Assembly (NCBI GenBank): GCA_027623555.1 | Contig: JAQBSZ010000003.1 | Coordinates: 1-64,000, forward strand | Length of the DNA: 64,000 bases | Reading direction: 5' to 3' | Source of the DNA: Pseudomonadota bacterium | GTDB taxonomy: Bacteria > Pseudomonadota > Gammaproteobacteria > Pseudomonadales > Pseudohongiellaceae | Shown: piece after piece, positions 53,035 to 61,134 of the stretch | Numbering within the stretch: position 1 is the stretch's first letter | Layout of the letters: the number at the start of each line of letters is the position of its first letter | Position numbers and translations under genes: made by a program | Notes under the pieces: model-generated | What the model was told of the DNA's origin: nothing | The model's input: the letters and a program-made list of their open reading frames with translations, nothing else | The model's database searches: none

Positions 53035-53529
53035 TCAGGCTTTGTCCTGCTTCGCCCGGGCGCGCTGCTCATTCAGGTACTTAACCAGCACAAGCGTTTC
53101 AGAGGGATCCATTCTGCCTACCGGCGAATTACTATAACAGGACGTCATTACTTTACCCGATCGAGACAGCAGGAACTCGCTGGGCTGAATATGGTTCCGG
53201 CGCGGCTCCCACCAGGCACCTATCGCATCGCCTTGCCCTCGGCTGATTCCCCAGGCCACAGGAAACTCTACGCTGTCGGCTATGGGCCGCAAATTCTCTT
53301 CGCTATCCACTGCAGCAGCAATTAAAGAAACCCCTTCCTCTTGCAACGCGGCACGGCGTTCTTCAAAACCAGCCAATAGCCGGCGGCAATAGGGTCACCA
53401 ATGCCCGCGGAAAAACAGCACAATGGTCATGGGTGAATCCAGATCACCTGGCAAAGCGATCTCACCTCCACCCACTACCTGTAGTGTCAATTCGGGAAAA
53501 ACTTCGCCTGGGTTGAGTTTCTCAGCCAC
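53035..53529 (-). CDS. Peroxiredoxin-like protein with in-frame TGA: predicted selenoprotein (UxxC)
   Basis: Reading the minus strand from GTG 53529 (GGTGAG six bases upstream) gives VAEKLNPGEVFPEL, then TIVLFFRGHW, then TGA (53395-53397), then PYCRRLLAGFEERRA, continuing in the same frame to the stop at 53035. The total is 164 residues if TGA is selenocysteine. The family motif is GHWCPYC, with Cys at exactly the TGA. The resolving Cys is kept, so the motif is U-P-Y-C. The second half matches AhpC/TSA-like proteins (HIQPSEFLLSRSGKV, GRMDPSETLVLVKYL). A modest hairpin (stem of five pairs, 53369-53383) has its loop 16 bases after the TGA, within the range of bacterial SECIS elements, though it lacks the canonical loop. 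Sec-containing relatives are known. The alternative is a nonsense mutation or base error. An ORF finder reports only the part after the TGA, starting at TTG 53376. Confidence 0.62.
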
Positions 53530-53920
53530 AGCTCACCTGCACTATGTTCAGCAAGCAAATAGCTTACACCGAAATTCCGGGACATGTGAGAATTTTGCTT
53601 GCCTTGCCGGCGAATGTGCCTGAACTGACCAGTTTTTATGCAGTTTTTCCTTCCCTGCCAGCAGGCGGGAATAGACTGGTCTTTCCATGAATCAGGCCGA
53701 TAAGTTAGAGGCACCGTCCAAAGGCTTACAAACTGGGGAAAATGCCCGGAATATGGGGATTTTGGGTGGACTTTTAGAGGCATGAATCATATGCTTCGAC
53801 TCACGATCGAGTGTTCGGGGGGACTCGCTATTTCTGCTTTAAACCTCTGATACATGCGGCTTCGTTTTAATGAGCTCCCTAACAGGGCTCAAACTCTTTA
53901 AATACTCAAAGGGGAAGTTA
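53530..53920. other. Intergenic region between divergent peroxiredoxin-like and TonB receptor genes
   Basis: About 390 bases. It must contain promoters for both directions and the ribosome-binding site AAAGGGGAAG of the receptor gene. I see no confident promoter consensus, no operator palindrome longer than 4+4 bases and no gene. Short open frames here are not supported. Confidence 0.5.
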
Positions 53921-56701
53921 ATGAAAATACGACCTAATTTGGCAAAAAAGGTTCTGCCCGCTGCCATTGCTCTCGGTCTGCTCGCTCCGGCTGGATTCGC
54001 ACCCGCAGTCTACGGACAACAGGCAGACGAACTGGTTGAAGAAATAATTACTATTGGCTCTCGGCGTCCACAGCGGAGTGCTTCAGATTCTTCAGTACCA
54101 GTAGATGTCATCAGTGGCGAAGAATTCCAGAATATGGGATTTGCCGATCTTAACGAGATGTTGAAGACAGCAGTACCTTCTTACAACGTCAGTCGCCATT
54201 CCATTTCAGATGCTGCAACGCTGGTACGACCCGCAACCCTGCGTGGCCTGCCACCAGACAGCGTGCTGATCCTGGTGAATGGCAAGCGTCGCCACCGTTC
54301 CGGGGTAATCGCGGAACTGGGTGGTTCACTGGCGGCTGGTTCACAGGGTGCTGATATCTCGGCGATCCCTGCGCTGGCCTTCAAGCAGACTGAAATATTG
54401 CGTGACGGTGCGGCAGCCCAGTATGGTTCTGACGCGATCGCCGGCGTAATCAACTTCGTACTCAAAGACGATGCCGACGGCATGAGCTTCGAGGCCCGTA
54501 CTGGTGAATTCGGCGAAGGTGACGGAGAACTGATTCAGTATATGGGTAATATCGGCCTGCCTCTGGGCGACGATGGCTTCATGAATATTACCGCTTCCTG
54601 GAGTGAACAGGATCCAACCAGTCGTTCATTGCAACGCACTGATGCGGCAACCCTGATCGCCAGCGGCAATGCTGACCAACGCGCCAGCATTCGCCAGCCC
54701 TATGCACAAGTCTGGGGTGGCCCGGAATATAAAGAAAACTGGAACGTGTTCTTCAACTCCGGCATTGAGCTTTCCTCTACCCAGGAAATCTACGCATTCG
54801 GCAACTACGGACAGCGTGAAACCGAAGGTGGCTTCTTCTACCGTAACCCCAACAGCCGAAGTGGTGTGTATACCGATGGCAGCACTCGCGCCGTCGTGGA
54901 TACCACTATCGCTCCGGGACAGACTGGTGTGACCTCCAACTGTCCGGCTTTAACCAGCCCGGGCTCCGGTGGCAGCGGTACTCTGCTTAATGCAGCAGCA
55001 GTTGCAGCCGACGCGGCAGCACTGTCAGCTCTGCCTGGCAATTGCTGGGTGCTGAACCAGATTCTGCCCGGTGGATACACACCACAGTTCGGCGGTCAGC
55101 TTAAAGATGCCAGCATGGTAACTGGTATCCGCGGCGATCTGAGTCCAAACCTGACCTATGACCTCAGCGCCAGCTATGGCCGCAACAAGGCGGGTTTCTT
55201 CCTGAACAACACCTGGAACCCATCGAATGGTCCTAACGGCATCATCAACGGTGCCCTGCAGCGTGACTTCGATATCGGCTCCTATACTCAGACTGAAACC
55301 AACTTCAATGCAGACTTCGTCTACACCATGCCTGTCGAAGGCTTCGCCTCCGACCTCAGCATCGCCTTCGGTGCAGAATGGCGTGACGAGCGTTTTGAAA
55401 CCATTATTGGTGAAGAAGCCGCCTGGAATGCCGGTGATTACGCGTTCCAGAATGTAAACGGTACTAACACCTATAGTGACGGTGTCACTCCGCTGCCTAA
55501 CCTGTCCATCGGTGCTCACGGTTTCGCCGGTTTCAGCCCCCAACAGGCTGGCCTGTGGAGTCGCAAGAACGTGGCATTTTACGGTGAGGCCGAGGCGGAC
55601 ATTACTGATGCCTTCACCGCTGCGTTGGCAGTTCGCTACGAAGACTTCGACAGCTTCGGTGACACGACCAACTACAAGGTGTCGGGTCGTTATCGCTTAA
55701 CCGATGATCTGACTGTGCGTGCGTCCTTCAATACCGGTTTCCGCGCGCCGACTCCTGGCCAGGAAAACGTGACCAAGGTGTCCACCATTACTATCAATGG
55801 TGAACTGCAGCAACGTGGTCAGATTCCACCAACTAACCCCATTGCCACGTTCCTTGGAGCAGAAGCACTGGATGCAGAGGATTCCCAGAACTTCTCCGCC
55901 GGTTTCGTGTGGGACGTTACGCCTGACATCAACTTAACCTTGGACTACTACCAGATTGAGTTGGAAGACCGTATCTCCCAGACTGGCTCCATCGTGATCA
56001 GCAACCTGGGAGTTCCTGCTGGCGTTGCCTGTCCGAATGCCCGCGCCAATCCAATTGGCAACATGGCCCTGTGTCTGCAGGAACTGGGTGTTCCCGGTGC
56101 TGCTGACCTGAACTCTGTGTCCTTCTATACCAACGACTTCGAGACCACCACTACTGGTGTTGACCTGGTTGGTACCTGGGACCTGGATTGGGGTGACATG
56201 GGTACTGGTTCATTCGTCGCGGCCTGGAACTGGACGGAGACTGAAGTCGACAACGCCGGTTCTGAAGTAAGCCGTGACCGTGTAGTTAACCTGGAAGGCT
56301 TCAATCCGGAAAACCGTGGTGTATTCACTTACAACCATTTCTACAATGACTTCCGCTTCCTGGCCCGTCTGCGTACTTACGACGACTGGACAGAAGCCGA
56401 CTGGAGTGGTGATCCGACCGCACGTGGTCCTAACGGAACCAACTACTCTCGTGATTGTACTTTTGGTCTGTTCCGCGATAACTGCTACGACGGCGAGAAC
56501 GTCTTCGACGTTGAAGCAGCGTACACGTGGAACGACAACTACACCTTCATCGTCGGTGCGAACAACGTATTCGATGAAGATGGTGCAACGGATATCGACA
56601 ACCTGGACGGCACCATTGGCTCAGGCAATGCCTACACCGGTGGTACTCCCTGGGGTATCGAGGGCGCGTTCTACTACGCTCGAGTCCGCGTCGACTTCTA
56701 A
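53921..56701 (+). CDS. TonB-dependent outer-membrane receptor
   Basis: A 926-residue protein with a signal peptide (ending AVYGQQ). A TonB-box-like start ELVEEIITIGSRR is followed by the plug domain (SVPVDVISGEEF, RGLPPDSVLILVNGKRRHR, ILRDGAAAQYGSDAIAGVIN), then a long beta-barrel with alternating polar/aromatic strands, ending in the C-terminal Phe (ARVRVDF) used for outer membrane assembly. ATG 53921 has AAGGGGAAG upstream; the earlier in-frame start at 53870 would precede the signal sequence. The ligand is unknown. Together with the exported dehydrogenases it suggests uptake of an organic compound or metal complex. Confidence 0.92.
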   Translation: MKIRPNLAKKVLPAAIALGLLAPAGFAPAVYGQQADELVEEIITIGSRRPQRSASDSSVPVDVISGEEFQNMGFADLNEMLKTAVPSYNVSRHSISDAATLVRPATLRGLPPDSVLILVNGKRRHRSGVIAELGGSLAAGSQGADISAIPALAFKQTEILRDGAAAQYGSDAIAGVINFVLKDDADGMSFEARTGEFGEGDGELIQYMGNIGLPLGDDGFMNITASWSEQDPTSRSLQRTDAATLIASGNADQRASIRQPYAQVWGGPEYKENWNVFFNSGIELSSTQEIYAFGNYGQRETEGGFFYRNPNSRSGVYTDGSTRAVVDTTIAPGQTGVTSNCPALTSPGSGGSGTLLNAAAVAADAAALSALPGNCWVLNQILPGGYTPQFGGQLKDASMVTGIRGDLSPNLTYDLSASYGRNKAGFFLNNTWNPSNGPNGIINGALQRDFDIGSYTQTETNFNADFVYTMPVEGFASDLSIAFGAEWRDERFETIIGEEAAWNAGDYAFQNVNGTNTYSDGVTPLPNLSIGAHGFAGFSPQQAGLWSRKNVAFYGEAEADITDAFTAALAVRYEDFDSFGDTTNYKVSGRYRLTDDLTVRASFNTGFRAPTPGQENVTKVSTITINGELQQRGQIPPTNPIATFLGAEALDAEDSQNFSAGFVWDVTPDINLTLDYYQIELEDRISQTGSIVISNLGVPAGVACPNARANPIGNMALCLQELGVPGAADLNSVSFYTNDFETTTTGVDLVGTWDLDWGDMGTGSFVAAWNWTETEVDNAGSEVSRDRVVNLEGFNPENRGVFTYNHFYNDFRFLARLRTYDDWTEADWSGDPTARGPNGTNYSRDCTFGLFRDNCYDGENVFDVEAAYTWNDNYTFIVGANNVFDEDGATDIDNLDGTIGSGNAYTGGTPWGIEGAFYYARVRVDF

Positions 56702-56750
56702 GTCGTAGCGATTGATCCAGTCGCAATACGGACTGGAATTCATACAGAAA

Positions 56751-56777
56751 AGGGACACTTCGGTGTCCCTTTTTTTA
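56751..56777 (+). terminator. Rho-independent terminator of the TonB receptor gene
   Basis: The stem AAGGGACAC / GTGTCCCTT with the loop TTCG is followed by a run of T. It lies about 50 bases after the receptor stop codon and is a textbook intrinsic terminator. Confidence 0.88.
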
Positions 56778-56939
56778 TCCACAAGTTTATTGCGCTATTC
56801 TGAAGTCAGTTCATCTGATTGCGCTCTTTTACCGAGCTGCTGGAAAGCGCAGACATAAAAAGTTAACAACACCGGGAGCATTGCCTATAGCTGTTGCATA
56901 TACTGCAGTTTTTCGTCGGCTGAATATTCATGCCTCCCC

Positions 56940-57345
56940 AAATAGCATGCGCTGGTTCCTGTCTCTGGAGCAGTCAGCTTTACAAGCAGCAGCATGAGCA
57001 ACGTCGTGGGAGCATGCCATTGTTCGGTGTGTCAGAAATGGTGTGATGGTCCATTCATGGAAGTGGAGTGCGGACCTGAGGTAGCCTTCACGGGCGAGGA
57101 ACACATCGCAATCTTTCAATCTTCGGCGTGGTCTGAACGGGCTTTCTGCAACAAATGCGGTACTCATTGCTACCTGCGGGATAATAAGCGGCAACAATCT
57201 CGGTCTGCAGGAAGGATATGGCATTCCTGCAGGCTTGATCGACAGTCCTCAGGCTTTGAGTTTCGAGCTGCAGGTATTTATCGATCAAAAGCCTGCTTAC
57301 TATTGCTTCTCCAACGAAACCAGAGAAATTAAGAGCGCTGAGAGC
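56940..57345 (+). pseudogene. Decayed GFA-family zinc protein gene
   Basis: Three plus-strand frames match a glutathione-dependent formaldehyde-activating family protein in order. GSCLWSSQLYKQQ (start region, first Cys kept but the usual Cys-Gly replaced) is followed by VGACHCSVCQKW and CNKCGTHCYLRDN in another frame. The end LGLQEGYGIPAGLIDSPQAL, then FELQVFIDQKPAYYCF and SNETREI is in a third frame. At least two frameshifts interrupt it. The decayed gene is not a duplicate of the intact copy at 28374; its C-terminal half belongs to the longer GFA subgroup. The flanking 56778-56939 shows nothing else. Confidence 0.72.
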
Positions 57346-57451
57346 CATGAAAAAAATCCCCAGACCAGGGATTCGGACAGACAACCGCCATAACACTCAA
57401 ATGCGCTAAAGCGTTTTTCATTTAAAAAGGCATCATGAGCATTGCGGCACT

Positions 57452-57787
57452 ATGAAGAAAGTATACTCACATGAAAACCTGGCAATCCTGAACTCGGCGA
57501 AGAATTTGCTGGAGATTGATGGCATCGAATGTTTTATCAAGAATGAGTACCATGCATCGGGTGGTCATGTTGGCTGGGAAAGTATTCCGATAGAACTATG
57601 GGTGCATGACGATCAGCAGGCAGCTAGCGCCGCGGCTATTCTGGCGAAAGGATTTACCGCTACCAGTGAGTCGCCGGAATGGGCATGTCTGCATTGTGGC
57701 GAGAAGAATGATGGCTCATTCGAGACTTGCTGGAAATGTCAAAAGGCTCCTGCCGGCACCGATCCTTCGAACAATAAATCACTATAA
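57452..57787 (+). CDS. DUF2007 signal-transduction-like protein with zinc ribbon tail
   Basis: A 111-residue protein. The DUF2007 part starts KKVYSHENLAILNSAKNLLE and contains GIECFIKNEYHASGG and VHDDQQAASAAAIL. A C-terminal zinc ribbon has CLHC (about residue 80) and CWKC (about residue 95). DUF2007 is predicted to bind or sense, but no function is established. Start ATG 57452 is AT-rich with weak ribosome signal. It is upstream of the second cyclase gene. Confidence 0.82.
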   Translation: MKKVYSHENLAILNSAKNLLEIDGIECFIKNEYHASGGHVGWESIPIELWVHDDQQAASAAAILAKGFTATSESPEWACLHCGEKNDGSFETCWKCQKAPAGTDPSNNKSL

Positions 57788-57907
57788 ACACGGCGCGGAA
57801 CCCATGGCAATCCCTTTACATTCCTCCCTGGCTTGATTAACACTGGGCTGGTTCTTAACAGAATTAACCCGAGAAAATAACCCGCGAAAACAACAAGGCA
57901 GACAACC

Positions 57908-58930
57908 ATGATTTCTATCCGAACCATCTACACGAAGACATTCAGAGATTTTCAAAATCTCACCATTCTACTGACCGGCTTGTTTTACTTATTGGCCGCG
58001 CCTCTGGCTTCGGCCCAAACTGCCGAGCCCGTGTCGCGCGCCGAATTCGATCGCTGGATGCAGGAAATTTCCAACTGGGGGCGCTGGGGTTCAGAGGATG
58101 AACTGGGAACCCTGAACCTGATCACCGAGCAGAAGCGGGTCGAGGCAGCGGCACTGGTACGGGATGGAACCACCGTCTCCTTATCACTGTTCGCCAACAA
58201 GCAACAGGACATGGTGAATGCGAATCCTTTCCAACATAGCCTGACAGTGTCCCGCTTCGGTGAACACGAAGTCGCCGGCGATAGCTACAGTGTGCAGTAT
58301 CATGGCTTCGCCCATTCGCACATGGATGGTTTGCCCCACTTCGCCCACAAGGGCCAGATGTACAACGGCTTTTCAGTAGACACATTAGCAGCCGATGGTG
58401 CCGGGCGGCTTGGCATACACAATGCGTTCCGGGGTATTTTCACCCGGGGCATTCTCGTTGACATCCCCTGGCTCAGAGGCGTTGACTATCTTGAGCCGGG
58501 TACTGCGATTACCGCGGCTGACCTTGAGGCCTGGGAGGCCAGGACTGGCTTACGCATCGGCAGCGGTGACGTCTTGCTCATTCGTACTGGCCGCTGGGAG
58601 CGCGTTCGCCAGGTGGGACAGTGGAATTTCGTCGGGCAGGCCGCCGGCTCACATGCTTCGCTGGCAAGCTGGTTGAAGGCACGCGATGTGGCGGTGATTG
58701 GCTCCGATGGTGTCAGCGACGTCATGCCATCCGGCGTCGAAGGACTGATGAATCCGCTGCATGAACTGGTCATTGTTGGACTGGGCATGCCGATTCTCGA
58801 CAACCTCGATCTCGATACGCTGGCAGCGACCGTGATCGAGAAGAACCGCTTCGAGTTTCTGCTGGTAGGCTCTCCGCTTCGCGTCGAAGGTGGTACCGGC
58901 TCACCGATGAATCCGCTGGCCTTGTTCTAA
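57908..58930 (+). CDS. Cyclase-family metal hydrolase, secreted (second copy)
   Basis: A 340-residue protein with signal peptide (ending ASAQT). The start SNWGRWGSEDELGTLNLIT and end GSPMNPLALF match the copy at 16316. The metal-site motif is HGFAHSHMDGLPHF, with another His in AHKGQMYNG. The middle (QPHS-like FQHSLTVSRFGEHEVAG) is longer than in the other copy. It is followed after 14 bases by a VOC-family gene, suggesting a common pathway for a ring-containing or amide substrate. Confidence 0.88.
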   Translation: MISIRTIYTKTFRDFQNLTILLTGLFYLLAAPLASAQTAEPVSRAEFDRWMQEISNWGRWGSEDELGTLNLITEQKRVEAAALVRDGTTVSLSLFANKQQDMVNANPFQHSLTVSRFGEHEVAGDSYSVQYHGFAHSHMDGLPHFAHKGQMYNGFSVDTLAADGAGRLGIHNAFRGIFTRGILVDIPWLRGVDYLEPGTAITAADLEAWEARTGLRIGSGDVLLIRTGRWERVRQVGQWNFVGQAAGSHASLASWLKARDVAVIGSDGVSDVMPSGVEGLMNPLHELVIVGLGMPILDNLDLDTLAATVIEKNRFEFLLVGSPLRVEGGTGSPMNPLALF

Positions 58931-58944
58931 ATCGACCACGCTAT

Positions 58945-59328
58945 ATGCAAGCAAAAAAAAACTTGAACATCTCGGTACCTGAAGGCTGGCCAGTCATAAC
59001 ACCCAGGATCTTTACCGAAGATCCTCAGGGGCTTGTTGGGTTTATTCTCAACACGTTCGAAGCCGAGGGGGAATATCTGTCATCGAGGCCTTCCGCAATC
59101 AGCATTGGCGGCTCCCTCGTCATGATTAGTGGTATTGAGTTCAGAGGAAGCTTCCCGGCCTGTCTCTATGTCTATGTTGCTGATGTGGATGCCACCTACA
59201 AGCGGGCTATCGATGGCGGCGCGGAATCACTGGAAGAACCACAAGACACCGCCTATGGAGACAGGCGCGGAATCGTGGGGGATAGCTGGGGCAATATCTG
59301 GCAAATTGCCTCTTTCAAGGGGCGATAG
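58945..59328 (+). CDS. VOC/glyoxalase-like protein (PhnB type)
   Basis: A 127-residue protein with the VOC fold pattern: TPRIFTEDPQGLVGFILNTF (helix after strand), SLVMISGIEF, then a second half YVYVADVDATYKRAIDGGAES and RRGIVGDSWGNIWQIA. Metal-site residues are in the Glu/His positions of the halves, but only Asp/Asn appear in the second half, so metal binding is uncertain. It lies 14 bases after the cyclase gene. Function unknown. Confidence 0.82.
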   Translation: MQAKKNLNISVPEGWPVITPRIFTEDPQGLVGFILNTFEAEGEYLSSRPSAISIGGSLVMISGIEFRGSFPACLYVYVADVDATYKRAIDGGAESLEEPQDTAYGDRRGIVGDSWGNIWQIASFKGR

Positions 59329-59455
59329 TCTTGCGCATCAGTGGAATAGCTATTACTTCACACAGTTTAATCATGTTGCGGGTCGTAGTATTCTTCGGGA
59401 ATAAGCACCAGTAATCAATTAGTTAATAAATGGACACTTCTAGTGAGCACGGCAC

Positions 59456-59857
59456 GTGATTAGCGCCTTCGACCACATCGCCGTCCCCATGGAGCGGGTT
59501 GATGAGATGGTTGAGTTCTATACCCGGCTCGGCTGTCGGGTAGTAGAGCAGAACAATGGCATGATCTACGCCGTAATCTTTGGCGATAACAAGATTAACT
59601 TTCATGCGCCACAGCTTTGGCAGCCCGGCCAGTTCATGTTGCGCGGTCACACTGCCCTGCCCGGTTCGGGGGACATGTGCTTCGTCTGGCAGGGTAGCCA
59701 GGAATCCCTGTTATCCACCCTGCAGGAAGCTGGCGCCGAGATCGAGGAAGGTCCGGTTGCCCGCACGGGAGGCATGAACGGTGGCAGCACCCAGGGAACC
59801 AGCATCTATACCCGTGACCCGGATACCAACTTGCTGGAATTTATTATCTATGGCTGA
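59456..59857 (+). CDS. VOC family protein (fosfomycin-resistance/dioxygenase-like fold), GTG start
   Basis: A 133-residue protein: FDHIAVPMERVDEMVEFYTRLG (first strand with His, helix), KINFHAP (second-half His) and the ending SIYTRDPDTNLLEFIIYG (Glu ligand near the end). These are typical of metal-dependent VOC proteins. GTG 59456 is the only start that includes the first strand; no strong ribosome site precedes it. A 15-base tandem repeat begins inside the stop region (59851-59925). Confidence 0.8.
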   Translation: MISAFDHIAVPMERVDEMVEFYTRLGCRVVEQNNGMIYAVIFGDNKINFHAPQLWQPGQFMLRGHTALPGSGDMCFVWQGSQESLLSTLQEAGAEIEEGPVARTGGMNGGSTQGTSIYTRDPDTNLLEFIIYG

Positions 59858-59925
59858 ACTATCTGTGGCTGAACTATCTGTGGCAAAGCAATCAGGGGCG
59901 AAACAACTAATGGCGAAACTACAGA
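59851..59925. repeat. Five-unit, 15-bp decaying tandem repeat
   Basis: Units: TGGCTGAACTATCTG (59851-59865), an exact copy (59866-59880), then diverged copies at 59881, 59896 and 59911 (for example TGGCGAAACTACAGA). The repeat carries the stop codon of the VOC gene in its first unit and runs up to the ribosome-binding area of the next gene (59948). Multiples of three bases mean it could have been coding before the TGA arose. Confidence 0.8.
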
Positions 59926-59947
59926 TATTTAACAAAGAGAGACTATT

Positions 59948-60469
59948 ATGAAATTAGTTATAAGAGTCGTAATCGTGATTGCGTGCTTACTGTTGATTCC
60001 CTTCACCGCTGTTAGTACTGGCGCTATGAAACAACGCTTCGCCGATGGCCCTAACCGGGTTTTCTCCGGAGGCCCGCTGATTGCAGGCGAGATTCATACC
60101 GGAGAGGACCCGGACTGGAGTTTTGTTAACACCATACCCACAATTGAGATGCAGTTGCTGGAACCGTCGACATCACGCCGCATCTGGACTGTTGAGCACG
60201 AAGACAAACTCTATGTCTGGTCAGGCTATATGAACTCAATGGTCGGCCGCCTCTGGAAGCGCTGGCCAGTGCAGGCGGAACGCAATGGTCGGGCAATACT
60301 GCGCATCAATGGTACACGCTATGAACGGGAACTGATTCGCATTCAGGCAGGTGATGAGCTAGATGGTATTACTGCCGCCATCACCAACAAGTATCCATCC
60401 CAGACGACGCGGGCAACGGTGGAACAGGGCGGCGTCTGGTTATTCGAAGCTGCACCACGCCGCAATTAA
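59948..60469 (+). CDS. Small exported or membrane-anchored protein, unknown function
   Basis: A 173-residue protein with an N-terminal hydrophobic segment (residues 5-22, VIRVVIVIACLLLIPFTAV), then a soluble domain with LPEWS-like PDWSFVNTIPTIEMQLL, TVEHEDKLYVWSGYM, RLWKRWPVQAERNGRAILRI and GTRYERELIRI. The strand-rich pattern is reminiscent of FMN-binding split barrels, but I cannot confirm it. RBS near AGAGAG before ATG 59948. It is followed 15 bases later by a small gene. Confidence 0.7.
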   Translation: MKLVIRVVIVIACLLLIPFTAVSTGAMKQRFADGPNRVFSGGPLIAGEIHTGEDPDWSFVNTIPTIEMQLLEPSTSRRIWTVEHEDKLYVWSGYMNSMVGRLWKRWPVQAERNGRAILRINGTRYERELIRIQAGDELDGITAAITNKYPSQTTRATVEQGGVWLFEAAPRRN

Positions 60470-60484
60470 TCCAGGGAGAAGGAG

Positions 60485-60613
60485 ATGAAATATTTTTTCT
60501 GGTTTATAGCCGCCGCGTTAGTGATTACCGTACTGGCGGTGTTGTTTGTTCCCGGTGTTGACGATTTCGTTGAACAGACTTTTCAACGCTACCTGGGCAG
60601 AGCTGCAAGCTAG
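60485..60613 (+). CDS. 42-residue single-helix membrane protein
   Basis: ATG at 60485 is preceded by GGGAGAAGG. The translation is MKYFFWFIAAALVITVLAVL, then FVPGVDDFVEQTFQRYLGRA and AS: one membrane helix and a short acidic/aromatic tail. Its stop overlaps the convergent gene at 60610. It is too short for usual gene calling but has a good start and clear membrane helix, and sits in operon position after the gene at 59948. Confidence 0.6.
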   Translation: MKYFFWFIAAALVITVLAVLFVPGVDDFVEQTFQRYLGRAAS

Positions 60614-60996
60614 CGGTGCGCTTCCCTCGCCTGCAGTAACCACTTGTTGGCATCAATCAGATTCCTGAAAATATCGAGATTGGATTGGGTTTGCTCAATC
60701 TGACAATATTTTTCGAGTAGTGGCTTCAGATCCATTTTAATCGGAGCGGGGAAGACAAACGCCTTGCGATCGCCGCTACGAGACCAACGATTTCTCTTTC
60801 TCTCTGCCCGCTTGGGTAACTCTGCCTCAATGCCGAGAAAATTGGCAACAGAGAAATCCCACAGCACCAGGTTGCTACGATTACCCTTGTAGTAATGATC
60901 GATGCACTTGAGTAATTCTTTCGGCGTTACGTCGCCTGAGACTGAGATGACAGTGAGACCGCTGGAACTATCCAGGAAGGATTCAATCGTGGGCAT
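60610..60996 (-). CDS. Small cytoplasmic protein (STAS/SpoIIAA-like pattern), unknown function
   Basis: A 128-residue protein. The pattern LTVISVSGDVTPKELLKCID (strand-helix), SNLVLWDFSVANFLGIE, KAFVFPAPIKMDLKPLLEKY and a C-terminal helix resembles the SpoIIAA/STAS-like fold seen in small sensor proteins. This is a structural impression only; I do not recognise a named family. ATG 60996. Confidence 0.6.
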   Translation of the reverse strand: MPTIESFLDSSSGLTVISVSGDVTPKELLKCIDHYYKGNRSNLVLWDFSVANFLGIEAELPKRAERKRNRWSRSGDRKAFVFPAPIKMDLKPLLEKYCQIEQTQSNLDIFRNLIDANKWLLQAREAHR

Positions 60997-61091
60997 AACA
61001 TACTGCTAAATGTTAGTAAGACAGCCCCTATTACAAAGCCTTTCCGCCTGATTGTCACCTTGAGGAATTACCACAGTAAGCAGTTTCCGGT

Positions 61092-61111
61092 GCCAGGCAC
61101 CAGTGCCTGGC
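61092..61111. repeat. Perfect 20-bp palindrome GCCAGGCAC-CA-GTGCCTGGC
   Basis: Two nine-base arms are exact reverse complements around a CA centre. It lies 24 bases after the DUF1501 stop (minus strand). The same GTGCC-type core occurs in the terminator at 15278. It may be a terminator-associated or dispersed repeat element; no U-run follows on the minus transcript. Confidence 0.72.
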
Positions 61112-61134
61112 GCCCTTTGTTGCTTGTGTTGGGC

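Noticed and set aside
53376..53376. TTG at 53376 as start of the peroxiredoxin-like gene
   Set aside because: It would remove the N-terminal half of the fold and has no suitable ribosome site; the frame clearly continues upstream through TGA to GTG 53529.
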